Of a stretch of 64,000 bases of DNA, positions 17,401 through 26,538 are shown in pieces; position 1 is the first letter of the stretch, and each line of letters begins with the position of its first letter. Source of the DNA: Rhodanobacter lindaniclasticus (lineage in GTDB: Bacteria > Pseudomonadota > Gammaproteobacteria > Xanthomonadales > Rhodanobacteraceae); contig NZ_MWIO01000025.1 of the NCBI RefSeq assembly GCF_004799035.1, positions 62,001-126,000 on the forward strand, in the 5' to 3' direction. The position numbers and the translations under genes are program-made. The notes beneath the pieces are model-generated. The model ran no database searches. It was not told where the DNA came from and was given only the letters and a program-made list of their open reading frames with translations.

Positions 17401-19884
17401 TCACCAGCGATACGCGACCTTGCCGTACACGTAGGCGCCCTGGGCACCGAACGGCGAGCTGCTCGGGTACGGGAAGATCCCGTGGAAGTTGCTGCTGTCG
17501 GGGGCCTTCTGCGGATAGGTGTCGAACACGTTGTCCGAACCCAGGGTGAAAGTCCAGCGATCGTGGTAGTAGTTGGCGGCCAGGTTGAAGATCCACCGGG
17601 ACGGGTAGACGTCGTCGTAGATGTAGCTGGTCGAACTGTACTCGGTGACCCCGCCGTAACGCACCGCGGTGCCGGTGAAGCCCCAGTGGCCGGTCTTCCA
17701 GGTGTTGGTCCAGATGAACTTGGAGCGCGGCATCTGGTCGGCCAGCAGACCCTTGGCCTGGCTGCGCGTGATGCGCTGGAAGCCGACGTCGCCCAGCGCG
17801 TCGAGCACCGCGGGATTGGGCAGCACCTTGGTCACCCTGTTCTTGTGGTACGACCAGTTGACCGTGGTCTGGAACGAGCCGCCGTCGGCAAGCTCCTTGA
17901 TGTAGTTGGTGACCACGCCGATGCCCTTGATGCGCATCTCGGCCGCGTTGGTGAAGTAGGCCAGCGCCACGTACTCGGAATTGACCACGCCGTTGGCAGC
18001 CAGGTAGTCCTTGACCGACTGGGTCACCAGCGACATCGAGCTCGACATCAGGATGCGGTTCTTCAGCCGGATGTCGTACAGGTCCACCGTGGTGGTGAAG
18101 GCGCGCGTGGGCGCCCACACCGCGCCCACGGTGATGCTGCGGGTGGTCTCCGGCTTCAGCGGCTCGCTGCCCAGCAGCTGCGCGGTCTTGTTGTCCGGCG
18201 GCACCAGGCCGCGCAGGTAGATGCCCTCGGGCAGGCCCAGCGAGTTGCCGGCGGGGTAGGACACCGAAGTGGTCACCGAGGCATGCTGCTGGCCCAGGCC
18301 CGGCGCGCGGAAACCGGTGGAATAGGTGCCGCGCAGGGCGAAGCCGTGGTCGAAGTCGTAGCGACCCGACAGCGCGTAGGACAGGTTGGTGCCGAAGTCG
18401 GAGTAGTCCTCGTGGCGCGCCGCGATCGAGGTGCTCAAGCGGTCGGTGATGTTGCCTTCCAGTTGCGCGTACTCGGCCACCGAATGCCGCGTGCTGTTGC
18501 TGGCGTCCTCCGGGCCCCAGCCGGCAAAGCCCTGTGCGCCGCCGGTGACGCCCGAGGTGCCCACGTAGTACGAGGCGAGGTCGCCGGCCACGATCTTGTA
18601 TCCCTGGTGCAGGTACTGCGCGCCGAAGCCCAGGTGCCAGTAATCATTGAGCGACTTGCCCATCGAGAAATCGAGGGTGGCCTGCGAGGCGGTCAGCGTG
18701 CCGTCGTGGATGTCGGTCGGGGTGTAGCCGAAGTCGTTCCAGAAGGCGAAGTTGACCGTGTTGAAGGTGCCGTAGGACACGCGGTTGGCGCCCCAGGTGG
18801 CCGCGGTGTCCCAGTCCCAGCCCGACTCCGTCTCGCCGCGCACGCCCGTCACGAAGGACTTGTCGCGCGACACGCCATGCTCGACCGGGTTGAAGCCGTC
18901 GCCGTCCGGGAACAGGTACTGCATCAGGTCGTTCTTCGGCTCCGGCGCATTGGTGCCGTAGCGGTAGAACGCCATCGGCTCGGCCATCAGCCGGCCGTAG
19001 TGGCCGTAGCCGTACAGATGCACCTTCGGCGTGAAGTCGTACTGCCAGTTGAGGAAGGTGTTGTAGTTGTTGGAATTGGGGATGCCGACCTGGAACTTCC
19101 GACCCAGCTCGGTGAAGCCGGGGCGGTTGTCCAGCCCGGCGCGGTTGGTCGGGTCCTGCTTGCCGACCTGCGCGGAAAGCCGCATCCAGCCCTTGTCGCC
19201 CAGCGCGAAGCCGAGGTTGCTCTGCAGCCGGGAACTCGCGCCATCACCGGCCGAGTACTTGCCGTAGTCGCCCTGCACCTCGCCGCCCTCGGCGCCCTTT
19301 TTCAGGATGATGTTGATGACGCCGGCCAGCGCGTCGGAGCCGTACTGCGCCGAGGCGCCGTCGCGCAGCACCTCGATATGGTCGATGGCACCGACCGGGA
19401 TGGTGTTGATGTTGACGCCCTGCGAGCCCTGGCCGACCTGGCCGAGGGTGAGCATCAGCGCGCTGGAGTGCCAGCGCTTGCCGTCGACCAGGATCAGCAC
19501 CTGGTCGCTGTTGAGGCCGCGCATCTGGAACGGCCGCACGAAGGCGAACGTGTCCGACATCGAGGCCAGAGGGAAATTCAGCGAGGGCACGGCGAGGTCC
19601 AGCGCGTTGCCCAGGCTCACCGCGCCGGAGTCGTTGAGCACCTGCGCGGGGATCACGTCCACCGGCACCAGCGAACTGGATTGCGTGCGATCGCTGGTGC
19701 GCGTGCCGGTCACGATCACCTGCGACAGGTTGACGGCATCCTTCTTCTGCTTCTGCTGGCTGGTCGGCGGCGCGTCCGCCGGCGCGGCCGGCGCGGCCTC
19801 CTGCGCGGCGGCGGTGCCGGCCAGCACCAGCGCCACCGACACGGACAACAGCCTGGGAATGATTCGGCCGAGACGCTCGTTCAT
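17401..19884 (-). CDS. TonB-dependent receptor of the D-glutamate/gamma-glutamyl locus (827 aa)
   Basis: Outer-membrane receptor with a signal peptide (1-27, ending TAAAQ), a TonB-box-like segment (LSQVIVTGTRT), and a plug domain (about 50-190) containing MRGLNSDQVLILVDGKR and IEVLRDGASAQYGSDALAGVINI. A 22-strand-type barrel follows, ending in a Trp (YVYGKVAYRW). Its promoter carries the same ~58-bp block found before dgcN and ggt, so it is probably co-regulated with them and takes up the substrate of that pathway, perhaps glutamyl peptides or murein fragments (inference). It is the first gene leftward from the LysR gene, with 254 bases between. Confidence 0.93.
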   Translation of the reverse strand: MNERLGRIIPRLLSVSVALVLAGTAAAQEAAPAAPADAPPTSQQKQKKDAVNLSQVIVTGTRTSDRTQSSSLVPVDVIPAQVLNDSGAVSLGNALDLAVPSLNFPLASMSDTFAFVRPFQMRGLNSDQVLILVDGKRWHSSALMLTLGQVGQGSQGVNINTIPVGAIDHIEVLRDGASAQYGSDALAGVINIILKKGAEGGEVQGDYGKYSAGDGASSRLQSNLGFALGDKGWMRLSAQVGKQDPTNRAGLDNRPGFTELGRKFQVGIPNSNNYNTFLNWQYDFTPKVHLYGYGHYGRLMAEPMAFYRYGTNAPEPKNDLMQYLFPDGDGFNPVEHGVSRDKSFVTGVRGETESGWDWDTAATWGANRVSYGTFNTVNFAFWNDFGYTPTDIHDGTLTASQATLDFSMGKSLNDYWHLGFGAQYLHQGYKIVAGDLASYYVGTSGVTGGAQGFAGWGPEDASNSTRHSVAEYAQLEGNITDRLSTSIAARHEDYSDFGTNLSYALSGRYDFDHGFALRGTYSTGFRAPGLGQQHASVTTSVSYPAGNSLGLPEGIYLRGLVPPDNKTAQLLGSEPLKPETTRSITVGAVWAPTRAFTTTVDLYDIRLKNRILMSSSMSLVTQSVKDYLAANGVVNSEYVALAYFTNAAEMRIKGIGVVTNYIKELADGGSFQTTVNWSYHKNRVTKVLPNPAVLDALGDVGFQRITRSQAKGLLADQMPRSKFIWTNTWKTGHWGFTGTAVRYGGVTEYSSTSYIYDDVYPSRWIFNLAANYYHDRWTFTLGSDNVFDTYPQKAPDSSNFHGIFPYPSSSPFGAQGAYVYGKVAYRW

Positions 19885-20055
19885 CAGAGACCCCCAACGT
19901 TAGGATGGCACCGGAACGCCCCTGCCCCGGCGACTGCGTGGTCCACTTCGGTCAAGCGATGCATCCGGGCGTTTCCGCACCGGCAAGGCGTTGGCGATGT
20001 CCCCGAGAACAAGCGTATCCAGGCCGGGCCTGAAGGCACGCTCCGCAACGTCGGG

Positions 20056-20113
20056 TCGAGCATAGTCACAAGCCGGCGCCAGCCACCAATGAAAAGACCG
20101 GCACCTGGCATAA
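20056..20113 (-). promoter_or_regulatory. Shared promoter/operator block, copy A (TonB receptor)
   Basis: Read on the minus strand, the block runs TTATGCCAGGTG, CGGTCTTTTCATTGGTG, 19 bases, then TATGCTCGA. TTGGTG (20084-20089) and TATGCT (20059-20064) sit exactly 19 bases apart, as in copies B and C. TATGCT is a likely -10. The conserved upstream part probably includes a regulator site. Confidence 0.8.
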
Positions 20114-20138
20114 CCGAAGGTTGTGGCTGCGCACCCGG

Positions 20139-21041
20139 TCAGCCCGGCTCGAGCACCTGCCGGGCCAGCTTGCGCACCAGCTCGATGAAGTGTTTCTGCA
20201 CGGGGTTCAGCTGGCTGTCCAGGCGGTAGACCGCGTACAGCACCACGTCCAGCTCCAGCGCGAGCGGCCGCGTCTGCACCACGCCGCCGTCGCCCTGCGA
20301 GGCGGTGAAGGGGTCGACCAGCGCCAGCCCCGCACCTTGCGCCACCAGCGCGCAGGCGAGTTGATAGGTCTGCACCCACACCGAGATCTGCGGCGGCGGA
20401 TCGACGTGCATCAGGTGGCTTTGCAGCAGGCTGCCGAGCGCATCCTGCACGGCGATGCCGATCATCGGCTCGCCGGCCAGCGCCGCCACCGGCAACGGCT
20501 GCGCCAGCTCCGCGGGCGACCAGCGGCCCGGCGGCGCGATCACCATCACGCGACCCTGGCACAGCGGCTCCTGGCGCAGCTCGGGGTGGCTGGCGTCCTG
20601 CAGGGTGAGGCCGATGTCGGTTTCGCGCAGGGTCAGCGACTCGCACATCTCGGCCGAGTGCCGCGTGGACAGCTCCGCGGTCGCCGCCGGCAACGCCTTG
20701 CGCAGCAAGGTGGTCGCGTCCGGCACCAGCGACTGCGCCAGGGTGGGCGTGCAGGTCACCCGCAGCGGTTCGCTCTCGGGCCGCGCGAAGTTCGCGGTGA
20801 GCCGCTCCAGGTCGTGCAGGTCGCGGATGATCTTCTCCACGCGCGGGCGCAGCAGCAGCGCCTGCTCGGTGGGATGCAGCCGCCCGCGCACGCGGTGGAA
20901 CAGGGTGAAGCCGAGCTGGTGCTCGGCCTGCTGCAGCGCCTTGCTGGCCGCCGGCTGCGAGATGTTCAACAGGTTCGCCGCGCCGGTCAGGCTGTTGGTG
21001 GTCATCACGGCATGGAACAGTTCGATGTAGCGAAGACGCAT
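20139..21041 (-). CDS. LysR-family transcriptional regulator (300 aa)
   Basis: A typical LysR protein with an N-terminal winged helix (MRLRYIELFHAVMTTNSLTGAANLLNIS, then QPAASKALQQAEHQLGFTLF) and a type 2 periplasmic-binding effector domain from about residue 90. It is flanked on both sides by conserved promoter blocks: copy B lies in the divergent dgcN intergenic region and copy A before the TonB receptor. It is therefore the obvious candidate to control the receptor, dgcN-dgcA and ggt. The inducer may be D-Glu, N-acetyl-Glu or a glutamyl peptide (inference). Confidence 0.92.
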   Translation of the reverse strand: MRLRYIELFHAVMTTNSLTGAANLLNISQPAASKALQQAEHQLGFTLFHRVRGRLHPTEQALLLRPRVEKIIRDLHDLERLTANFARPESEPLRVTCTPTLAQSLVPDATTLLRKALPAATAELSTRHSAEMCESLTLRETDIGLTLQDASHPELRQEPLCQGRVMVIAPPGRWSPAELAQPLPVAALAGEPMIGIAVQDALGSLLQSHLMHVDPPPQISVWVQTYQLACALVAQGAGLALVDPFTASQGDGGVVQTRPLALELDVVLYAVYRLDSQLNPVQKHFIELVRKLARQVLEPG

Positions 21042-21139
21042 GTCGAGAAGTCATCCTGTGGTCCGCGGCGGCGCCTTCGAAGTGCAGCACAGCCGGTGCC
21101 GCCGGGCAACTGCCGCCGGCCGGTTTCCACAACCCGCAG

Positions 21140-21197
21140 TTATGCCAGGTGTCGGTCTTTTCATTGGTGCCGCGCGGTGGCCGATCACTATGCTCGA
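21140..21197 (+). promoter_or_regulatory. Shared promoter/operator block, copy B (dgcN-dgcA)
   Basis: TTATGCCAGGTGTCGGTCTT starts at 21140, then TTGGTG (21164-21169), 19 bases, and TATGCTCGA (21189-21197). The first 30 bases differ from copy A at a single position. It lies about 48 bases before the dgcN ATG and about 100 bases before the divergent LysR start. Confidence 0.82.
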
Positions 21198-21244
21198 CGC
21201 CGTGTCGTGACGGGCTACCGGATGCCCGCGGGAGTACACGCACC

Positions 21245-22288
21245 ATGTCCGATCCAAGCAACGCCGCCGAGCCCGGTCACTGGGGCCCGCCCTACCTGCT
21301 GTACCTCGGCAGCGCCGCCGACGACCTGGCGATCAAGACCGCCCGGGGCCTGGCGTACTGGCGCCCGGACTGGTGCGTGGGCCAGCTGCGGCGCCACGAT
21401 TGCAAGCCGACGCTGGGCCTGCCCGAGATGAGCATCGGCGAAGCCCGCAACGCGGGCGCCAACACCATGGTGATCGGTGCCGCCAACGCCGGCGGCGTGA
21501 TGTCGCCGGAGATCGTGGCCGACGCCATCGCCGCGCTGGAAGCCGGCCTCCACGTGGCGGCGGGCCTGCACCAGAAACTGCGCGAGAACCCCGACATCGT
21601 CGCCGCCGCGCGACGCCACGGCCGCGTGCTGTTCGACGCCCGCGATCCGATGCCGGGCCTTCCCGTCGGCAACGGGCGTCCGCGCGCCGGCCGGCGCCTG
21701 CTCACCGTGGGCACGGATTGCTCGGTCGGCAAGATGTACACCACCCTGGCGATCGAACGCGCCATGCGCAAACGCGGGCTCGCCGCCGATTTCCGTGCGA
21801 CCGGGCAAACCGGCATTCTCGTCGCCGGCTCCGGCATCCCGATCGACGCGGTGGTCGCCGACTTCATCGCCGGCGCGGCCGAAAAGATTTCACCCGCGCG
21901 GCTCGACGGCGGCTGGGACCTGATCGAGGGCCAGGGCTCGCTGTTCCATCCCTCCTACGCCGGCGTGTCGCTGGGCCTGCTGCACGGCTCGCAACCCGAT
22001 GCCCTGGTGCTTTGCCACGAACCCACCCGCCGGCACATGCGCGGCCTGCCCGACTACCCGCTGCCCGAACTCAAGCGCTGCCTGCAGGCCAACCTGGCCG
22101 CCGCGCAGCTGACCAACCCCACCGTGAAAGCGGTCGGCGTGGCACTCAATACCTCCGGCCTGGCCGAAGCCGACGCCGTGGTCGCCTGCCGCCGGATCAG
22201 CGAGCTGCTCGAATTGCCCTGCGAGGACCCGGTGACGATGGGCGTCGAAGCGATCGTGGACAACCTGCTCGCATGCTGCGCCAACTGA
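21245..22288 (+). CDS. dgcN: DUF1611/DgcN-type protein, probable D-glutamate N-acetyltransferase
   Basis: The 347-residue cytosolic protein belongs to DUF1611. An N-terminal Rossmann-like part (to about 145) precedes a P-loop NTPase-like part with GTDCSVGKMYT (Gly156-Thr166) and conserved EGQGSLFHP. DgcN proteins were described as N-acetyl-D-Glu synthetases that work with DgcA in a D-Glu catabolic pathway of marine Proteobacteria (from memory of the literature). The next gene is a DgcA-type epimerase overlapping by 16 bases, which supports that role. The ATG at 21245 lies downstream of the promoter block; GGGAG is 6-10 bases upstream. Confidence 0.82.
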   Translation: MSDPSNAAEPGHWGPPYLLYLGSAADDLAIKTARGLAYWRPDWCVGQLRRHDCKPTLGLPEMSIGEARNAGANTMVIGAANAGGVMSPEIVADAIAALEAGLHVAAGLHQKLRENPDIVAAARRHGRVLFDARDPMPGLPVGNGRPRAGRRLLTVGTDCSVGKMYTTLAIERAMRKRGLAADFRATGQTGILVAGSGIPIDAVVADFIAGAAEKISPARLDGGWDLIEGQGSLFHPSYAGVSLGLLHGSQPDALVLCHEPTRRHMRGLPDYPLPELKRCLQANLAAAQLTNPTVKAVGVALNTSGLAEADAVVACRRISELLELPCEDPVTMGVEAIVDNLLACCAN

Positions 22289-23259
22289 CCATCGAGGAGC
22301 GCCGCTTCCCGCTGGCCGCGCCGTTCCGCATCTCGCGCGGGGTCAAGCACAACGCCGACGTGGTCACCGTCGCCATGCGCCAAGGCGACAAGTGCGGGCG
22401 CGGCGAAGGGGTGCCCTACGCACGCTACGGCGAATCCGCCGCGTCGGTGATCGAGCAGATGGAGCAGCTGCGCCCGCAACTCGCCGCCGGCATGGGCCGC
22501 GACGAACTGCTGGCGCGCTTGCCCGCCGGCGCGGCGCGCAATGCGCTGGACGCGGCGCTGTGGGACCTCGAATCGCAACTGAGCGGCGTGCCGGTGTGGC
22601 AGCGCCTGGCGCGCCCGCAACGCGCCGCGCTGGTCACCGCACTGACCATCGGCATCGACACGCCCGAACGCATGGGCGCGGCCGCCGCGCGCATCGCCGG
22701 CGCCGGGCTGATCAAGATCAAGGTCGATGCCGACGATCCGGCCGCACGAATCGACGCCGTGCGCCGCGCCGCACCGCATGACCGGCTCATCGTCGACCCC
22801 AACGAGAGCTGGACCATCGAGTTGCTGCGCGAGATGCAGCAACCGCTGGCGCGCGCCGGCGTCGACCTGCTGGAACAACCGTTGCCGGCCAACGCCGACG
22901 ATGCGCTGCTGGATTATTCCGGCAGCATCCCGATCTGCGCGGACGAAGCCTGCCACGAGACACGCGACCTGCCGCGCATGCGCGGGCGCTACCAGGCGAT
23001 CAACATCAAGCTCGACAAGACCGGCGGCCTGACCGAGGCCTGGCACCTGCTGCGCGCCGCGCGCCGCGAGGGCTTCAAGGTGATGGTCGGCTGCATGGTG
23101 TGCTCGTCGCTGGGTATCGCGCCGGCGCTGGAACTGGCGCGCGAAGCGGCCTTCGTCGACCTGGATGGCCCGTTCTGGCTGCAGCACGACCATCCCGACG
23201 GCGTGCAGTTGCAGGGCGGCTCGCTGCTGCCGCCATCGTCCGGTTTCTGGGGTGGCTGA
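22273..23259 (+). CDS. dgcA: Enolase-superfamily epimerase/racemase, DgcA-type
   Basis: The 328-residue enzyme has the full catalytic set of the dipeptide-epimerase/muconate-lactonising subgroup: Lys148-x-Lys150 in LIKIKVDADD, metal ligands Asp175 (DPNESW), Glu201 (EQP) and Asp224-Glu225, and the second-face Lys246 in NIKLDKTGG. It also keeps an Asp296-Leu-Asp298 (DxD) motif, which in L-Ala-D/L-Glu epimerases binds the substrate amino group. DgcA proteins are reported as N-acetyl-D-Glu racemases. The DxD motif leaves open that the substrate is a glutamyl dipeptide. It overlaps dgcN by 16 bases, so the pair is translationally coupled. Confidence 0.87.
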   Translation: MLRQLTIEERRFPLAAPFRISRGVKHNADVVTVAMRQGDKCGRGEGVPYARYGESAASVIEQMEQLRPQLAAGMGRDELLARLPAGAARNALDAALWDLESQLSGVPVWQRLARPQRAALVTALTIGIDTPERMGAAAARIAGAGLIKIKVDADDPAARIDAVRRAAPHDRLIVDPNESWTIELLREMQQPLARAGVDLLEQPLPANADDALLDYSGSIPICADEACHETRDLPRMRGRYQAINIKLDKTGGLTEAWHLLRAARREGFKVMVGCMVCSSLGIAPALELAREAAFVDLDGPFWLQHDHPDGVQLQGGSLLPPSSGFWGG

Positions 23260-23283
23260 AAGCCGCCGCCAGCAGCGCCGGTC

Positions 23284-23340
23284 ATGCCGACGGCCCGTCT
23301 TTTCATTGGTGGCCGGCCCGCGCCGGCGACTATGCTCGAT
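23284..23340 (+). promoter_or_regulatory. Shared promoter/operator block, copy C (ggt)
   Basis: ATGCC (23284-23288), then CGTCTTTTCATTGGTG with TTGGTG at 23306-23311, 19 bases, and TATGCT (23331-23336) followed by CGAT. The upstream part is less conserved than in copies A and B. The block begins 25 bases after the dgcA stop, so ggt has its own promoter despite facing the same way. Confidence 0.75.
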
Positions 23341-23364
23341 CCGATAACCGTGGAGGGTGAACCC

Positions 23365-25167
23365 ATGTCCGATCGCAACACCGCGCGCGCCGATGTCCGC
23401 CAAGCCCACCGCGTGCGCACCGCGCGCTGGCGGCAAACCGTCCTGGCGCTGGCACTGGCCGCGTCCGGCGCGTTGGTCTGGGCGCAGGACGTCAACCCCG
23501 ATTCGACCGGCCGCGAGCCGGTCATCACCCGCGTCGCGCTGGAGAAGGCCAAGCCTGTAACGGCGAAACACGCCATGGTGGTCAGCGCGCAGCACCTGGC
23601 CACGATGGTGGGTGTGGACATCCTCAAGCGCGGCGGCAACGCGGTGGACGCCGCCGTGGCGGTAGGGTTTGCGGAAGCGGTGGTGCATCCGTGCTGCGGC
23701 AACATCGGCGGCGGCGGGTTCATGACCATCCACCTCAAGGATGGCCGCAACCTGTTCCTCAACTTCCGCGAAAAGGCGCCGCTGAAGGCCACGCCGAACA
23801 TGTTCCAGGATGCCGACGGCAACGTGGTCGAGGGGCGCAGCACCGACAGCTATCTCGGGGTGGGCGTGCCGGGCACGGTGATGGGTTTCGACACCGCGCT
23901 GAAGGCCTACGGCACGATGTCGCTGAAGCAGGTTATCGCGCCGGCGATCAAGCTGGCGCGCGAGGGCTACATCCTCAAGCAGGGTGACGTCGACAGCCTC
24001 GAATCGCGCACCGAGGATTTCGCCAGGCACGCCAACGTGGCGGCGATCTTCCTCAATGATGGCAAGCCGTTCAAGGTCGGCGAACGACTGGTGCAGAAGG
24101 ACCTGGCCAACACCCTGGAATTGATCGCCGACAAAGGCATCGACGCGTTCTACAAGGGCCCCATCGCCGAGGCCGTGGTCAAGGCCAGCGACGCCAATGG
24201 CGGCATCCTGTCGATGCGCGATTTTGCCGGCTATACCGCGCAGTGGGAAAAGCCGATCCAGTGCAAGTACCGCGGCTACGCCGTCATCTCGGCACCCCCG
24301 CCGAGTTCAGGCGGCACCACGCTGTGCCTGATCCTGCAGATCATCGAGCCCTATCCGCTGGCCAAGTGGGGCTACGGTTCGGTCAACAGCGTGCACTACA
24401 TCGTCGAGGCCGAACGCCGCGCCTTTGCCGACCGCAACACCTACCTGGGCGACCCGGCCTTCGTGCACAACCCGATCGACGAGCTGCTCTCGGCCGAACA
24501 CGCGGCCAGTCTGCGCGCCACCATCAAGCCGGACCGGGCCACGCCGTCGTCCGAGATCAAGGGCAGCCTCGGCGCGCCCGAAGGCAACCACACCACGCAT
24601 TACTCGGTGGTCGACAAGGACGGCAACGCCGTCGCCGTCACCTACACCGTCAACTTCCTGTTCGGCAACAAGCAGATCGCCGGCAACACCGGCTTCTTCC
24701 TCAACGACGAGATGGACGACTTCACCTCCAAGCCCGGCGTGGCCAACGGTGCCGGCCTGGTCCAGGGCGTGATCAACCAGGTCGAACCGGGCAAGCGTCC
24801 GCTGAGCTCGATGACGCCGACGATCGTGCTGCGCAAGGGCAAGCCGTTCATGCTCACCGGCAGCCCCGGCAGCGCCACCATCATCTCCTCCACGCTGGCC
24901 AGCATCATCAACGTGGTCGACTTCGGCATGAACATGCAGCAGGCCGTCAACGCGCCGCGCCTGCACCAGCAGTGGTACCCGGACGTGGTCTACGCCGGCC
25001 AGGGGTTGCTCACGCCCGAGTCGCAGAAATCCCTGGAAGCGATGGGCTACACCTTCCAGCAGTTCAGCGGCGGCGCGGTCGAGGCGATCCTGATCAATCC
25101 GAAAACCGGTCTGCTGGAAGGCGCCAACGATCCGCGTCGTCCCGCGGGGCTCGCTGCCGGGTACTGA
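23365..25167 (+). CDS. ggt: Periplasmic gamma-glutamyltranspeptidase
   Basis: The 600-residue precursor of an Ntn-type enzyme cleaves gamma-glutamyl bonds. A signal peptide covers about residues 1-45 (LALALAASGALVWAQ). The large subunit has GGNAVDAAVAVGFAEAVVHP and GNIGGGGFMTI. Autocleavage before the nucleophile Thr410 in GNHTTHYSVVDKDG releases the small subunit, which contains RPLSSMTPTIV. GGTs accept several gamma-glutamyl donors, including D-Glu ones in some cases. Here the enzyme would free glutamate from gamma-D-glutamyl peptides for DgcN/DgcA (inference from the shared promoter block). The ATG at 23365 was chosen for the TGGAGGGTGA just upstream. Confidence 0.94.
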   Translation: MSDRNTARADVRQAHRVRTARWRQTVLALALAASGALVWAQDVNPDSTGREPVITRVALEKAKPVTAKHAMVVSAQHLATMVGVDILKRGGNAVDAAVAVGFAEAVVHPCCGNIGGGGFMTIHLKDGRNLFLNFREKAPLKATPNMFQDADGNVVEGRSTDSYLGVGVPGTVMGFDTALKAYGTMSLKQVIAPAIKLAREGYILKQGDVDSLESRTEDFARHANVAAIFLNDGKPFKVGERLVQKDLANTLELIADKGIDAFYKGPIAEAVVKASDANGGILSMRDFAGYTAQWEKPIQCKYRGYAVISAPPPSSGGTTLCLILQIIEPYPLAKWGYGSVNSVHYIVEAERRAFADRNTYLGDPAFVHNPIDELLSAEHAASLRATIKPDRATPSSEIKGSLGAPEGNHTTHYSVVDKDGNAVAVTYTVNFLFGNKQIAGNTGFFLNDEMDDFTSKPGVANGAGLVQGVINQVEPGKRPLSSMTPTIVLRKGKPFMLTGSPGSATIISSTLASIINVVDFGMNMQQAVNAPRLHQQWYPDVVYAGQGLLTPESQKSLEAMGYTFQQFSGGAVEAILINPKTGLLEGANDPRRPAGLAAGY

Positions 25168-25281
25168 AATCCGCGAGGCCGTCCGGGTGGGCGGCCTGCG
25201 CTAGATTAGGCAGCCGGACCACGAAGGCGGGAATGAACACGTGGCGCGACTGCCCGAACCGGCCGCGACGAGGCCGCCGCG

Positions 25282-26502
25282 ATGGATGCGCTGATCACCG
25301 CCGCCGCACAGGCGCTGGCGGCGGGCGACCCGCTCGGTGCGATGACGCGGGTCGCCCTGCGCGAAGATGCGCCGGCGCTGGCGCTGCGCGGACTGGCGAT
25401 GGCCCAGCTCGGCGATTTCCCGCGCGCAACGCTGCTGCTGCGGCGCGCGGCGCGTGCGTTCGGTCCGCGCGAGGCGACGGCGCGCGCCCGCTGCGTGGTG
25501 GCCGAGGCCGAGATCGCGCTGGCCTCGCGCGAGCTGGAGGGATCGACCCGGAAGCTCGACGCCGCGCGCGCCACGCTCGACGCGCACGGCGACCACGCCA
25601 ACGCGGCGCACGCGCGCTACCTCGGCATCCGCCGCCTGCTCCTGCTCGGGCGACTCGACGAAACCGAACGGGCGCTGGCCGCGGCGACCGGCGCGCCGCT
25701 TCCGCCGGCTCTGCTGGCGGTGCACGAACTGGTCGTGGCGGGCGTGGCGATGCGGCGCCTGCGTGCCGCGGCGGCACATGCTGCGCTGGAGCGCGCCGCC
25801 CGCGCGGCGCAGCAAACCGGCATCCCCGCGCTGATGGCGGAGGTGGACGCCGCCACGCACACGCTGCACGCACCCGCCGCGCGTTGGCTGGCCAGTGGCG
25901 AGGAACGCCTGCTGCCGCTGCGCGACGTCGAAGCCCTGCTGGCCTCGGACACCTTCGTCGTCGATGCCTGCCGCCATGCCGTGCGGCAGCGTGGCAAGAC
26001 GGTCCCGCTGGCCAGTCGTCCGGTGTTGTTCGCGCTGATGCGGCAACTGGCCGAGGCGTGGCCGCATGACGTGCCGCGCGATGTGCTGGTCGCCCGCGCG
26101 TTCCGCGCCAGGCACGCCGACGAGTCGTATCGCGCACGGTTGCGGGTGGAACTCGGGCGCCTGCGCCGCGCACTCGGTGAACTGGCCGAGGTACGCGCCA
26201 CCGGGCGCGGCTTCGCCCTGCTGCCGCGCCGCGCTGACCGGGTCGGCGTGCTGGCGTGGCCGGTCGAGTCCGCGCACGCGGCGGTGCTGGCCCTGCTCGG
26301 CGACGGCGAATCGTGGTCCAGTTCGGCACTGGCGCTCGCACTGGGACGCAGCCAGCGCAGCGTGCAGCGGGCACTCGAAACGCTGGCGGCGGCCGGCAGC
26401 GCGCAGTGTTCCGGGCAGGGTCGCGCACGCCGCTGGATGACGCCGCTGGCGCCGGGATTCGCGACGACCTTGTTACTCCCGGCCCCGCTGTCGTTTGACT
26501 AG
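25282..26502 (+). CDS. TPR-like protein with C-terminal winged-helix DNA-binding domains (406 aa)
   Basis: The first 200 residues are alanine-rich helices in TPR-like pairs (ALALRGLAMAQLGDFPRATLLLRRAARAF and similar). Residues about 205-320 resemble an OmpR/PhoB-type winged helix (RPVLFALMRQLAEAWP, ARLRVELGRLRRALGELAEV, GRGFALLP). The last 80 look like a second helix-turn-helix (SSSALALALGRSQRSVQRALETLAAAG). It is most likely a transcription regulator whose TPR part senses a protein or peptide. The target is unknown. The downstream propeller gene follows after 36 bases and may be co-transcribed. Confidence 0.65.
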   Translation: MDALITAAAQALAAGDPLGAMTRVALREDAPALALRGLAMAQLGDFPRATLLLRRAARAFGPREATARARCVVAEAEIALASRELEGSTRKLDAARATLDAHGDHANAAHARYLGIRRLLLLGRLDETERALAAATGAPLPPALLAVHELVVAGVAMRRLRAAAAHAALERAARAAQQTGIPALMAEVDAATHTLHAPAARWLASGEERLLPLRDVEALLASDTFVVDACRHAVRQRGKTVPLASRPVLFALMRQLAEAWPHDVPRDVLVARAFRARHADESYRARLRVELGRLRRALGELAEVRATGRGFALLPRRADRVGVLAWPVESAHAAVLALLGDGESWSSSALALALGRSQRSVQRALETLAAAGSAQCSGQGRARRWMTPLAPGFATTLLLPAPLSFD

Positions 26503-26538
26503 CATGGCCCGCGTCTTCCCAACCCGAGGAGTGCGGAC

